Below the pieces are notes generated by a model. It ran no database searches, was not told the origin of the DNA, and worked only from the letters and a program-made list of their open reading frames with translations. A DNA stretch of 24,042 nt from Ramicandelaber brevisporus (Eukaryota; Kickxellomycota; Ramicandelaberales; Ramicandelaberaceae), in the NCBI GenBank assembly GCA_025201865.1, contig MU602928.1:1-24042 (forward strand). The letters run 5' to 3'. Of this stretch, positions 1 to 8,163 are shown piece by piece. Numbering within the stretch: position 1 is the first letter of the stretch; every line of letters starts with the position of its first letter. A program made the translations under genes and the position numbers.

Positions 1-506
1 GCAACCAGCGCGGTGCGCATTCCAGCCGGTCGCTTAGTCCAGTAGTCATCGAGCGGCTCGGCTTCGGCCGATCCAAACACCTTGGTGCTCGGCTCGCCAG
101 CCGCAAACACCGTCAGCACAACTGGCGGCAAGCCTCGCTTTTGAGTCAGATCGGCAGCCACCCTGTGCAGCCTCACCAGCACGTCGCTGTACGAGCCACA
201 TCGGACGCTGGACATCTCGCCGTAGTCGGCAAAGGCCACGGTCTGCGCTGGACGCGGCGCACTCGCTGGCCACAGACTGCCAAGCTGCTTGGTGGTGTCG
301 TCGGTGAGAATGTCGCAGTTGGGTCCAAACCGAAGCCGCAGGAGAGCTGCGTCGCGGAAGACAAAGTCGGAGAGGTTGGTCTCGCCAAAGAAATCGTATG
401 CGTCAAATGTCTGTGCAATGTCAGGGAGCTCAAGCGACGCAGACACAAGCAATGGCATCACCATGGCAGCCGTCGCCAAGAGGCTCACAAACCTCAGTAT
501 CCGCAT
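1..506 (-). CDS. Unrecognised secreted or membrane-targeted protein, N-terminal part (runs off the window)
   Basis: The frame is open from an ATG at 506 down to base 1, about 168 codons with no stop, so only the N-terminal part is visible. The first residues (MRILRFVSLLATAAMVMPLL, then VSAS) form a typical signal peptide with a basic start, a hydrophobic core and a small-residue cleavage region near residue 24. The mature part begins LELPDIAQTFDAYDFFGE and contains two cysteines (in FGPNCD and SVRCGS) and a stretch of hydrophobic beta-strand-like segments (VVLTVF, ALLRLRF). I do not recognise the family. A luminal or extracellular N-terminal domain of a larger secreted or membrane protein is the most I can infer. 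GC-rich third positions and the long stop-free frame support coding. The start is the first in-frame ATG and directly precedes the signal sequence. Confidence 0.7.
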   Translation of the reverse strand, partial: MRILRFVSLLATAAMVMPLLVSASLELPDIAQTFDAYDFFGETNLSDFVFRDAALLRLRFGPNCDILTDDTTKQLGSLWPASAPRPAQTVAFADYGEMSSVRCGSYSDVLVRLHRVAADLTQKRGLPPVVLTVFAAGEPSTKVFGSAEAEPLDDYWTKRPAGMRTALV

Positions 507-860
507 GCTTCGAATCGATGGCTGTGGACTTATTTTTCTTTTTTTTTACTTATTGAGTTGGGAATGAATAGAGGCGTGCTTGGTTGTCCTCTGTGTTACT
601 TTTCTTGGGTGCAATTCGAGCTGAAAAGGACTATATCCAGCCAAAAATCGGGGAATCACACATTCACTTACACACAGACGACGACGGCGACAACAGTCAG
701 AATAGGAAATGTGGCCAGGAACACGGACCTTTCGTAGGTGGGCTGAAGTCATTGAGTTTCTCTGGTGCAAGCTAGCGATATTAAAAACGAGGTAGCACCG
801 GGGATCGGCGAACGACTGTACGGTCTGTCACCTGTTGCAACAAGCGACAACGGCGAGCGA

Positions 861-917
861 CAACAACAGCAACAACAACAACAACAACAACAGCGACGAT
901 AACAACAACAACAGCAG
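861..917. repeat. CAA/CAG trinucleotide repeat
   Basis: An imperfect run of CAA and CAG triplets, interrupted by GCGACGATAA near 892-901. It lies in the intergenic region about 480 bp upstream of the TATA box of the ABC gene and is not inside any supported coding frame. Confidence 0.85.
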
Positions 918-1261
918 TCGTGAGTGTTGCCAAACGAGTCGGTGTGTTTGGGCCAATTACCCGAATTTCTGACGCTCACACAACAACCGACCAACCAGCC
1001 AATCAAAAACATCAGAGACATTATTTGCTCTTAATGGCTGATATTTAATGGCTTCCATTTTAGAAGAGTAGAAGATGTAAAAACTGCGCAGATCACTGCC
1101 CGCAGCATTCATCCCCATCAAGAAATGTGTATTGTACAGTACTGCGCAGCACATAACCCTAACTCTTTGGTGTGTGACTGTCGACAGTTTCCTTCTTTTC
1201 GCTGAGCACATTCCACTTTGTAGATTTTCGACACGCCTCGCGCCTCACACCTCATACCTCG

Positions 1262-1330
1262 TGTTTCTTTTCTTTTCTCTTTCTCTTCATTTCTCTCTCT
1301 CACTTTCTTTCTCCTTCTTTCCTCCCCCCA
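1262..1330 (+). promoter_or_regulatory. Pyrimidine-rich promoter tract upstream of the ABC gene
   Basis: Almost uninterrupted C/T sequence about 50 bp upstream of the TATA box. Similar tracts precede the starts of the symporter gene, the DUF6165-like gene and TIP41 in this window, which suggests a common core-promoter element. This is inference from position only. Confidence 0.4.
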
Positions 1331-1377
1331 AAATAGCTCATTTGGTGGCTTTGGCGCAGCCCCGTTTCCCGTTTGAG

Positions 1378-1385
1378 TATAAAAG
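1378..1385 (+). promoter_or_regulatory. TATA box of the ABC gene
   Basis: TATAAAAG is a full consensus TATA element. It lies 149 bp upstream of the ATG at 1534, leaving room for a transcription start near 1405-1440 and a CA-rich leader of roughly 100 nt. Confidence 0.6.
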
Positions 1386-1533
1386 CACATCATCCTTATT
1401 CAACTTACCTGACTTCTTGGGACTTCTTGGCTGTGCACGTCAAGTCACCACCATCTCATCTCTCACAACAACACATACACACACACATACACACAAACAC
1501 GCACTTTCCACAATAGAAATCTCGCGTACACTC

Positions 1534-3169
1534 ATGTCGACGACAGAGCTTCGAAATAGGTTTGCTCGGAATGAAGATGACGGGCAGGCGCTGACCAACG
1601 GCAACGGCGCTACCCACTCTGTGAATGGCTCAGTCGTGGACAGCAGCAGTGGTAGTGGTGTAGCTTTGAGCGAGGGCTCATCTCCAGCAGAGCCTGAGGC
1701 AGAGACTGAGGCAGAGACTGAGGCAGCATCTGCTGGAGATGAAAAGCAGCCATACAAGCACGAGAGTATGACCATCGCTGGCTACTTTTTCGACGAAGAC
1801 GAGGTGACAGAGTACAGGCTGGCTGATGAAATCAAACCTGAGATAGACTATGACGACGATTGCTATGATATTATTACGGGTGGGAGTCGCAGCGACGATG
1901 AATCTGACAGCAATAGCTCCAAAGAGAAGGATAGCAATAGCAGCAGTAGTAGTAGCAGAAGCAGTACAGACACTGACAGCGACAAGGAAGGCGAGCGTCA
2001 AAACAGCACAAGCGACATTGACGATCAGTTCTCATTCAAGCAGGCCAAGAAGATTATTGACGATGGATTCATGGCCATGTGGACTGACCGTGACACGCTC
2101 ATCCGGATCACGAAGCGCACGCTGGCCATTGTGCCTGGTGTTATCAGCTCTGTGTTCCACATCTCACCAATTCTGTTTATCGTTTACACAATGTTTACGC
2201 TGGCTGATGTGATTGGTTTTGTACTGCAGATGATTACAACAACGGAGGTGGTTAACGTGCTCTCTGAACGCATCAGAACTGGCGAGCTGAAATCAGCTGA
2301 CAATCTACTCACATGGGACATTTTTATCCTGATGGCTAAACCATTGGCTGCATCTGTATTGAGAGCTGTCGTGTCATCACTATTTGAACAGTTGGAAAGG
2401 ACAATCGAAGCAAAGGTTGGGGAGCACTATGAACGTGAAATTACAAAAAAGAATGTCGAGATGGATCTTGCCACAATGGACGAGGTGATGCGACGAACGA
2501 GATCAATTGATTTTGGGCATGAAATCTCATATATATTCCAGCTGTGTTCAAGTGTAGTTGGATTGTTATCGTCAATTCTGCGTGTCTTTTCAGCGACATA
2601 TCTGCTGTGGAGAATCCACTCTAGCTTAGTTTTGGTGGCTTTTGTCCAAGTGCTGTTGTCTGCAATTTCAACGTCATTCTTTGAAGCTGAGCCATTGAAT
2701 CCACTAACCCACTATCTGGATGATGCTGGATGTACTCTTTCTTCATTTATAACTCCTTGTTTATGGGATACTGGACGCACTGAAGAGGTCCAGACCAACT
2801 ACATTGGCCACCATATATTGGAGCGTCGCAATAAAATTCTGGACGCTGTGAAGTCTATTGATACACAGCTGTCTCGTAGACTGTGGATTAAGTCGGCCTT
2901 GCTGCAAATTATACTCGAATGCCAGCGTTTCCCAATTGTGCTGTATACTGCCTATCTGGTTCTTCAAGGCGCAGCACAGATTGGCGAAATTACTACATTG
3001 GTTAACACCACCGAGTATTTCCAGAGTGCACTGAAGCAGATTGGTGAGAAGCTTAAACTAATTCTGAGGAATGGAGTCAGTGTTAAAAGAGTTATGGCTT
3101 TCTTGGAAGTTAAACCAGCAATTACTGACCCTGAGAACCCAGTTCCGCTTGATGTTGTTCTCAGCAATC

Positions 3170-3200
<31 letters not shown>

Positions 3201-4185
3201 GCAGAAGCAGCAAAAGTCTTCTCCAGCTGCTGAGTCTATTCCACACTCACCAACTGTCAACCGCTTTGACGAGGATGCTGGTATTACAATTGAGTTCCGC
3301 GCTGTTTCATTTGCATATCCAAACAAGCTGAATAAACCCATTCTCAGCGACTTGTCATTTGTTATCCCAGCTGGCCAAACTGTGTCACTGGTTGGGCGAA
3401 ATGGCGCTGGCAAATCAACTCTGGTCAAGCTGCTCACTCGAATGTACGATCCTCTCTCTGGCCAGATTCTGTTCAACGGAGTCGACATTCGTGACATCAA
3501 GCTGGCTGATGTTCGAGGCCTCGTGTCTGTTCTGGACCAAAACTATACATTTTTGCCAGGCACTGCTGCATTTGCCATCAGCCTGGGTCGCGCCGATGCA
3601 TACCAGTCACTTCCACACAGCGAGCGTCTCAAGAAGGTCCAGCATGCAGCCAAAAAGAGCGGATTTGGGTCAATTCTCGAGAAGAAGGCTGATGACGGTG
3701 TATTGACCTTCGTGTCACCATACGGCGGTGGATACAATGGCGTACTGAATATGAGTGGCGGTGAGAGGCAGAAGCTCGCAATTGCCAAGGCCATTTTCAG
3801 AGTTGGTCCAAATGACATTGCCGATGATAGCGACGACCCAATGGCTGGCTTGCCTGCTGCCCGAGTGGTTGTGTTTGATGAACCAGCGTCTGCTCTGGAT
3901 GCGATTGCCGAGTCTGAAATGCACAGCGAGCTGCATTCAATGATCAAGGCACCGCGCAATGCTGCCGGGAGGAAGATGGTCAAGCGTAGCGCAGTCTTTA
4001 TATCTCATCGCATGGCATCCAGCAGAATGGCCGATCGAATCCTGGTATTTGGCGAAGGCGGTCGGATCGTAGAAGATGGATCCCATACTGATCTGATGAA
4101 GATTCCTGTTGAGGATTCATTCTACCGTAAAATGTTTGAAATTCAGGCAAACACTTTCTTTGGCGAACTCCCCTCCGCTGCATAA
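1534..4185 (+). CDS. Half-size ABC transporter-like protein (ABCB/exporter type) with acidic N-terminus and polyQ linker
   Basis: The protein has 883 aa from the first in-frame ATG, which follows a TATA box and leader. Residues 1 to about 165 are a low-complexity Ser/Asp/Glu-rich region. Residues about 190-530 hold several hydrophobic segments (such as FHISPILFIVYTMFTLADV and PIVLYTAYLVLQGAA) fitting a divergent ABC exporter membrane domain. A run of 12 glutamines (546-557) links it to a complete nucleotide-binding domain: Walker A GRNGAGKST (621-629), Q-loop in VLDQNY, signature MSGGERQ (from 740), Walker B VVVFDEP with D782 and E783, D-loop SALD, and switch histidine in FISHR (H825). It should therefore bind and hydrolyse ATP as a homodimer or with a partner half-transporter. 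The substrate and membrane cannot be read from sequence. The signature is MSGGE instead of LSGGQ, a common variant. The 3' end faces CTF18 across 103 bp. Confidence 0.85.
3169..3204 (+). repeat. CAA repeat coding for polyglutamine in the ABC protein
   Basis: Twelve CAA/CAG codons, mostly pure CAA, code for glutamines 546-557 between the membrane and nucleotide-binding domains. Its placement in a linker is tolerable for folding, and the near-pure CAA makes it prone to length change. Confidence 0.9.
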
Positions 4186-4288
4186 GCATGTAAACATATT
4201 AATAACAAAACATATCAACGTATTAACATATCTACATATTAATGACTTGTGAGTCTTTTCTCATTAAATTAGAGGATTATGATGTAAA

Positions 4289-7200
4289 TTATAAAAGCTC
4301 AGACATTTTAACAGGACGACGAACAGCGTTTGTAAAGCCTTCGTTGTGCTTGTACCATACATTTGGACGATGCTGCTTCACGCTTGGTATCAACTCTGGA
4401 GAAGTGCCATTGCCTTTGGCTGATGCGACGGTTGGCTTCGGCTTCGGCTTAACTTGGAAGAATGACTTGAGTGAACCTCCACTCATTACTGGCTTCGATG
4501 GCTTCTTCTCATCCTCGTCCTTCTTTGATTGCTCCAGCTGCTCTGGTTGCTGCTGCTGTTGCTGTTTCTGTTTCTGTTTCTGCAGAGTATCGTTTGGCAG
4601 CTGAGTGGACTGCGATTGAGGTGATACTGAATGTGAAGGCTGAGTTGATGTCAAAAATGCAGCCATTCCACCAGTCCGCACATTTCGTTGAACTCCATTG
4701 GAAGAGGAAGAGGCAGTGGAGGTGGCAGCAGCGGCAGCAGCAGCAGCACGCTCAATCAGGGCCTGTTCACGCCTACGCGCTTTCTCAAGAGTAACTTCAC
4801 GTGCAATAACTTGCCGAGCTACGTATTTGAGTGGTTGTGGCCGCTTAGTGGAACTCTTCACCATTAATCCAGCGTTTAACAAGTCGATTGATGGCTCTAA
4901 TTTGAACACATTTCCACTGTTTGCACCACCATGAATATACTCTTCAAATGATGAATACTTGTATTTGTTCGACTGCTGATTCTGCTGGTAAGAGTGCTGG
5001 ACAAAATTCATGCCCATTGACACTAACACATTGACAGTGTGTCTCGCTACAAACACTTCATTCGGCACCGACTGTTTAGAATCACCAACGGTGTTAGATC
5101 CAGCTGATATGTGTCGAACGGCAGATGCCAGTGCGATTGGGTCAACCTGAGGATTAACAATGTATGCGACATAAGGCACCAGTTCCAGAGCCACTTTGCT
5201 ACGTTTTTCCATCATCACACTTCTCAGTACTTGCAAATCAGAGGCTGCTTTTGATTCACCAGCTAGTCCCTGCACAAACTGGGCTATTGTGGCCTCATTT
5301 GCACTTTTCTTTACATATGCGTCATAATCTGTGTTTGGATATGTAAATCCATCCATCGCATTGGGTGTGAATCCGCCAGGCTCTGTAAATAGCAATCTGA
5401 ATGCAGCCAGCGCATATGAACTGTAGCAGTTGAGCTCATATCTCATTGCTGGCTGGCGGGAATAGAAACTATCCAGATGGTCGTAGAACGACAGCCAGTC
5501 AGAACCAGCTTTAACCAGTCGTGAATTGCTGGGATCATGGATGCTCAGTGGGATGCGAGGGAAGTGCTCAAAGATACCGCGAACCAACTTGTCCGGATCA
5601 GCAGTGAGCGAGCCTTGAATGTCAGCAGCAAGCTTCTCGAGACCAGGCGCGAGACCAGCTTTGAGCTGGTGGCTGCGAATAAGCCACGGCGGCATGTTCT
5701 CAGCCTCCTCTGTTGATAGAATTGGTGTCGCGAGCTGGCGACGACCAAAGACAGTTTCCCAAATGACATATAGTGGCTGGTCAGCATCCTTCACACCCAG
5801 GTCGAGTCGTTCAACTTCCTTTGCAGTCAGTCGGTAGTCTTGGGTACCATCCAACCCCGTGCCATCGTTACCAAACACATTCAAGTCTCGCTTGCGACGT
5901 TTTGAGGCGGAGGCACGCATTTCTTTCCGCATTTTGAGAGTCACAAATTGCAATGCATTCAGACATCCACGCAGGTCGCCGCTGCTCTTTTCTGCCATCA
6001 ACTGCAGAGCTGAGAAATCTGCCGGGAGTGATTCGGCTGCACTAACCTCACTCAATCGTCTCGCCAAACTGTTGCTTGCAATGGGCTGCAAATGGAAAAT
6101 TTGTGCAACTGATCTCAATGCACGCAATGCAGGGACATATGGATCATTGCAGATACAAATGATGGGGCGTCTCAATGGAGCCACTTTTGCCTTTTTGCCT
6201 TTGCCTTTTGAACGCGATGACTTGGATTTATCATTATCATCATTATCATCATTATCATCATCCATATCACTCTCCATAGCATCCATTTCGCTGTCACTGT
6301 CATTTCGGTCGGTTTTGTTTGCCTTTGTCTTGCCAGACTTTGATGTTTTGACAGCTGCTGTAGCCATTCTGATCAGTAATGACACAAAACTAGTATCTTG
6401 ACTCCCGCCTGCTGCAGATATACCATCAATCTCATCGATAATCAGCAGCTGTGGTTTGCCATTTTGCACCTTATCGCCTTGCTTTGATATGCTATTCATT
6501 TGAGTCACTGCCATCAACTTGTCTCTCACTGCTGTTCCAGTTCTCTCGTCTGACGCGTTAATCTCAATTGGCGCATATCCCGCCTGCTTTGCCACAATGT
6601 GAGCCAGCGTTGTCTTGCCTAGCCCTGGGCTTCCGGCGAGCAAAACAATCCGCTTTTCGGGCCGATCGAGCGGGTCGCTGTACTTTGAAGTCTCTTCAGA
6701 ATAGCTGTTCCACGCTGATGCTGGTCTTGCCTGATTGTTACCAGATGGATCGCTGCCACTACGGCCAAATACACAGCTGTCCCACTGCTTGAGCCATCGA
6801 AGCACATTGCGGTTTGTCTTGTCATCACTAACCAAGTCTACAAATGTACGTGGACGGTACTTGTCAACCCACAGCTGGCTTTGTTGCTGCTGCTGCTGCT
6901 GCTGTTTGTGATGCTGTTTGTGATGCTCTGTGCTGCCAATTCCATCGATATCGTCGCCATGATCGTCATTGTTGCGCCGAGCGTCAACTGTGTTTTGTGC
7001 GGCCCGGGCTCGTCGCTCAGTCTCAACCTTCCGCATCAGCTGATGGATGTTCGTAGACAGCAGCTGCTGAGGCTGTAGCTGTGGTGCCCTGCTTCGGGCT
7101 GCTTCAGTGTGCACAGGTCCACTACTGCGCTGAATCAAGACCTTTGTGCGACCTTCTGACGAAGTGATTCGAGCAAGTCCAGTCAGCGTGCCACTCGAAC

Positions 7201-7444
7201 TGCCACTGTATCTGTTGCCATAGCTACTGTTATTGCCACTGTGAGTAGCAGTGGCAGTGGTAGTGGCAGCGCCTGACGCTTCACCAGACGCGGAAGCACC
7301 TGCAGTTTGTCTGGGGAAAGCGCGCATCGCCTGTTTGTTTGTTTTTGTTTTTGTTTTTGTTTGTTTATTCTCTCTTTTCTCCTTTCCTCGTTTTATTTTT
7401 CTCTGAAATTGCGAAGTCGCAATTTTGCATTTTGCATTTTGCAT
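4289..7444 (-). CDS. CTF18: Chromosome transmission fidelity protein 18 (RFC1-like clamp-loader subunit)
   Basis: Up to 1051 aa. Ctf18 replaces Rfc1 in an alternative clamp loader (with Rfc2-5, Dcc1, Ctf8) that loads PCNA at forks and supports sister-chromatid cohesion in the nucleus. Visible landmarks, numbered from the ATG at 7444: LWVDKYRPRTFVDLVSD (from about 191), Walker A GSPGLGKTT (271-279), INASDERT, Walker B LLIIDEIDG (D337, E338), sensor-1 region IICICNDPY, then a C-terminal half ending in NEGFTNAVRRPV, the family tail that contacts Dcc1/Ctf8. ICNDPY and the tail favour Ctf18 over Rfc1. An acidic Asp/Asn and basic insertion sits between Walker B and sensor 1. Poly-Q runs precede the AAA+ module and occur near the C-terminus. 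The start is uncertain: ATG 7444 adds a Lys/Thr-rich repeat-coded segment, while ATG 7327 (MRAFPRQ) gives 1012 aa. Confidence 0.9.
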   Translation of the reverse strand: MQNAKCKIATSQFQRKIKRGKEKRENKQTKTKTKTNKQAMRAFPRQTAGASASGEASGAATTTATATHSGNNSSYGNRYSGSSSGTLTGLARITSSEGRTKVLIQRSSGPVHTEAARSRAPQLQPQQLLSTNIHQLMRKVETERRARAAQNTVDARRNNDDHGDDIDGIGSTEHHKQHHKQQQQQQQQSQLWVDKYRPRTFVDLVSDDKTNRNVLRWLKQWDSCVFGRSGSDPSGNNQARPASAWNSYSEETSKYSDPLDRPEKRIVLLAGSPGLGKTTLAHIVAKQAGYAPIEINASDERTGTAVRDKLMAVTQMNSISKQGDKVQNGKPQLLIIDEIDGISAAGGSQDTSFVSLLIRMATAAVKTSKSGKTKANKTDRNDSDSEMDAMESDMDDDNDDNDDNDKSKSSRSKGKGKKAKVAPLRRPIICICNDPYVPALRALRSVAQIFHLQPIASNSLARRLSEVSAAESLPADFSALQLMAEKSSGDLRGCLNALQFVTLKMRKEMRASASKRRKRDLNVFGNDGTGLDGTQDYRLTAKEVERLDLGVKDADQPLYVIWETVFGRRQLATPILSTEEAENMPPWLIRSHQLKAGLAPGLEKLAADIQGSLTADPDKLVRGIFEHFPRIPLSIHDPSNSRLVKAGSDWLSFYDHLDSFYSRQPAMRYELNCYSSYALAAFRLLFTEPGGFTPNAMDGFTYPNTDYDAYVKKSANEATIAQFVQGLAGESKAASDLQVLRSVMMEKRSKVALELVPYVAYIVNPQVDPIALASAVRHISAGSNTVGDSKQSVPNEVFVARHTVNVLVSMGMNFVQHSYQQNQQSNKYKYSSFEEYIHGGANSGNVFKLEPSIDLLNAGLMVKSSTKRPQPLKYVARQVIAREVTLEKARRREQALIERAAAAAAAATSTASSSSNGVQRNVRTGGMAAFLTSTQPSHSVSPQSQSTQLPNDTLQKQKQKQQQQQQPEQLEQSKKDEDEKKPSKPVMSGGSLKSFFQVKPKPKPTVASAKGNGTSPELIPSVKQHRPNVWYKHNEGFTNAVRRPVKMSELL
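6226..6262 (-). repeat. ATC/ATT triplet repeat coding Asp/Asn in CTF18
   Basis: Runs of ATC and ATT on the plus strand (GAT/AAT on the coding strand) code for the alternating Asp/Asn stretch DDDNDDNDDND inside the AAA+ domain insertion of CTF18. Confidence 0.8.
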
Positions 7445-7449
7445 TTTGC
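7406..7449. repeat. Near-palindrome followed by four ATTTTGC heptamers at the CTF18 5' end
   Basis: Positions 7406-7414 (AAATTGCGA) and 7417-7425 (TCGCAATTT) are perfect reverse complements separated by 2 bp. The heptamer ATTTTGC then repeats four times in tandem at 7422-7449. On the minus strand these repeats supply the ATG at 7444 and two further out-of-frame ATGs. The block lies either in the 5' leader of CTF18 (if translation starts at 7327) or in its first codons. Confidence 0.8.
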
Positions 7450-8163
7450 CGTTGTTGGTAACATTCCGGCGTGGAACTGACTGCTCTCCCCCGTTCAGGT
7501 GATACAGCAGCCAATCTTCACGAAGACACGTCAGGCTACACTACGAGATCGGTGCCCAAATGCAGAAAGAGTAACCATCGATGTCACAGGTGTTTTAAGA
7601 TCCGTTTCGCTTTCCAGCATGCTTGTGTGTGTACTTGTGTGTACTTGTGTGTGTTCTTGTGTGTGTATGTACTACATGACTGACCAGACTGGGATCATCC
7701 AATCGATGTATGGACGCGCTAGGGGGACAGGGACAGGGAGAGTGAGGGAACAGGCCAACTGCGCCTGTCTCTGAATGTGATCAAGTGGCATGACCTTTTT
7801 CTAGAACACCATGTCCGCTACCGACGTTCCCATGACTGAGTCACTCTCATGGTTTCCTTCCAAACACACACACACACCCCCTTCTTTTTTCTTTTCTTTT
7901 CACTGAGAGCGCCGGGTTCGGTGACAACAAAAGTCTCTAAGTTCCGGCAGTCCGGTCCGTCTGCTTGCAAACATAGTATTTTATCAGCTCTATTCGCAGC
8001 GACAACAACAGCAACCTCTATCTCCCCTCTCGCTCGTTGGTTCTTCAACTTTCATCTTTATCTCTGCAACAACAAAAAAGAAACAAGCCTTTTTTTAAAA
8101 CCCCTCGAAATAAAAAAAGAAGAGTCAGCTCCTTTTGAATCTACTTTTTCAAGAAAGACGGAG
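7445..8163. other. Divergent intergenic region between CTF18 and the symporter gene
   Basis: About 720 bp with no supported gene. It contains a TG-rich repeat at 7622-7671 (units of TGTGTGTACT), a CA run and pyrimidine tract at about 7863-7902, and an A-rich leader just before the symporter ATG at 8164. An in-frame ATG exists at 7849, but the peptide between it and 8164 is low complexity (HTHTHTPFFFLFF) and does not look like protein. Confidence 0.6.
7622..7671. repeat. TG-rich microsatellite
   Basis: Imperfect tandem units of TGTGTGTACT and TGTGTGTTCT in the CTF18/symporter intergenic region. Non-coding. Confidence 0.8.

Larger units (their letters stand above)
507..1533. other. Divergent intergenic region between the secreted-protein gene and the ABC gene
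   Basis: About 1 kb with no convincing gene. It holds an A/T-rich leader next to the minus-strand start (about 530-550), a CAA/CAG repeat at 861-917, a pyrimidine-rich tract at about 1262-1330, a TATA box at 1378-1385 and a CA-rich leader at about 1466-1503 before the ABC start codon. The frame of the ABC gene stays open upstream to about 1132 but contains no ATG before 1534, so that part is probably untranslated. Confidence 0.6.

Noticed and set aside
141-737. Plus-strand open frame of 198 codons
   Set aside because: It lies opposite the minus-strand frame with a clear signal peptide, its peptide has no recognisable motif, and it runs on into A/T-rich leader sequence.
7849-8163. In-frame ATG at 7849 as start of the symporter
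   Set aside because: The added 105 residues are coded by CA and pyrimidine repeats and would put a long non-membrane segment before TM1; ATG 8164 fits the family.
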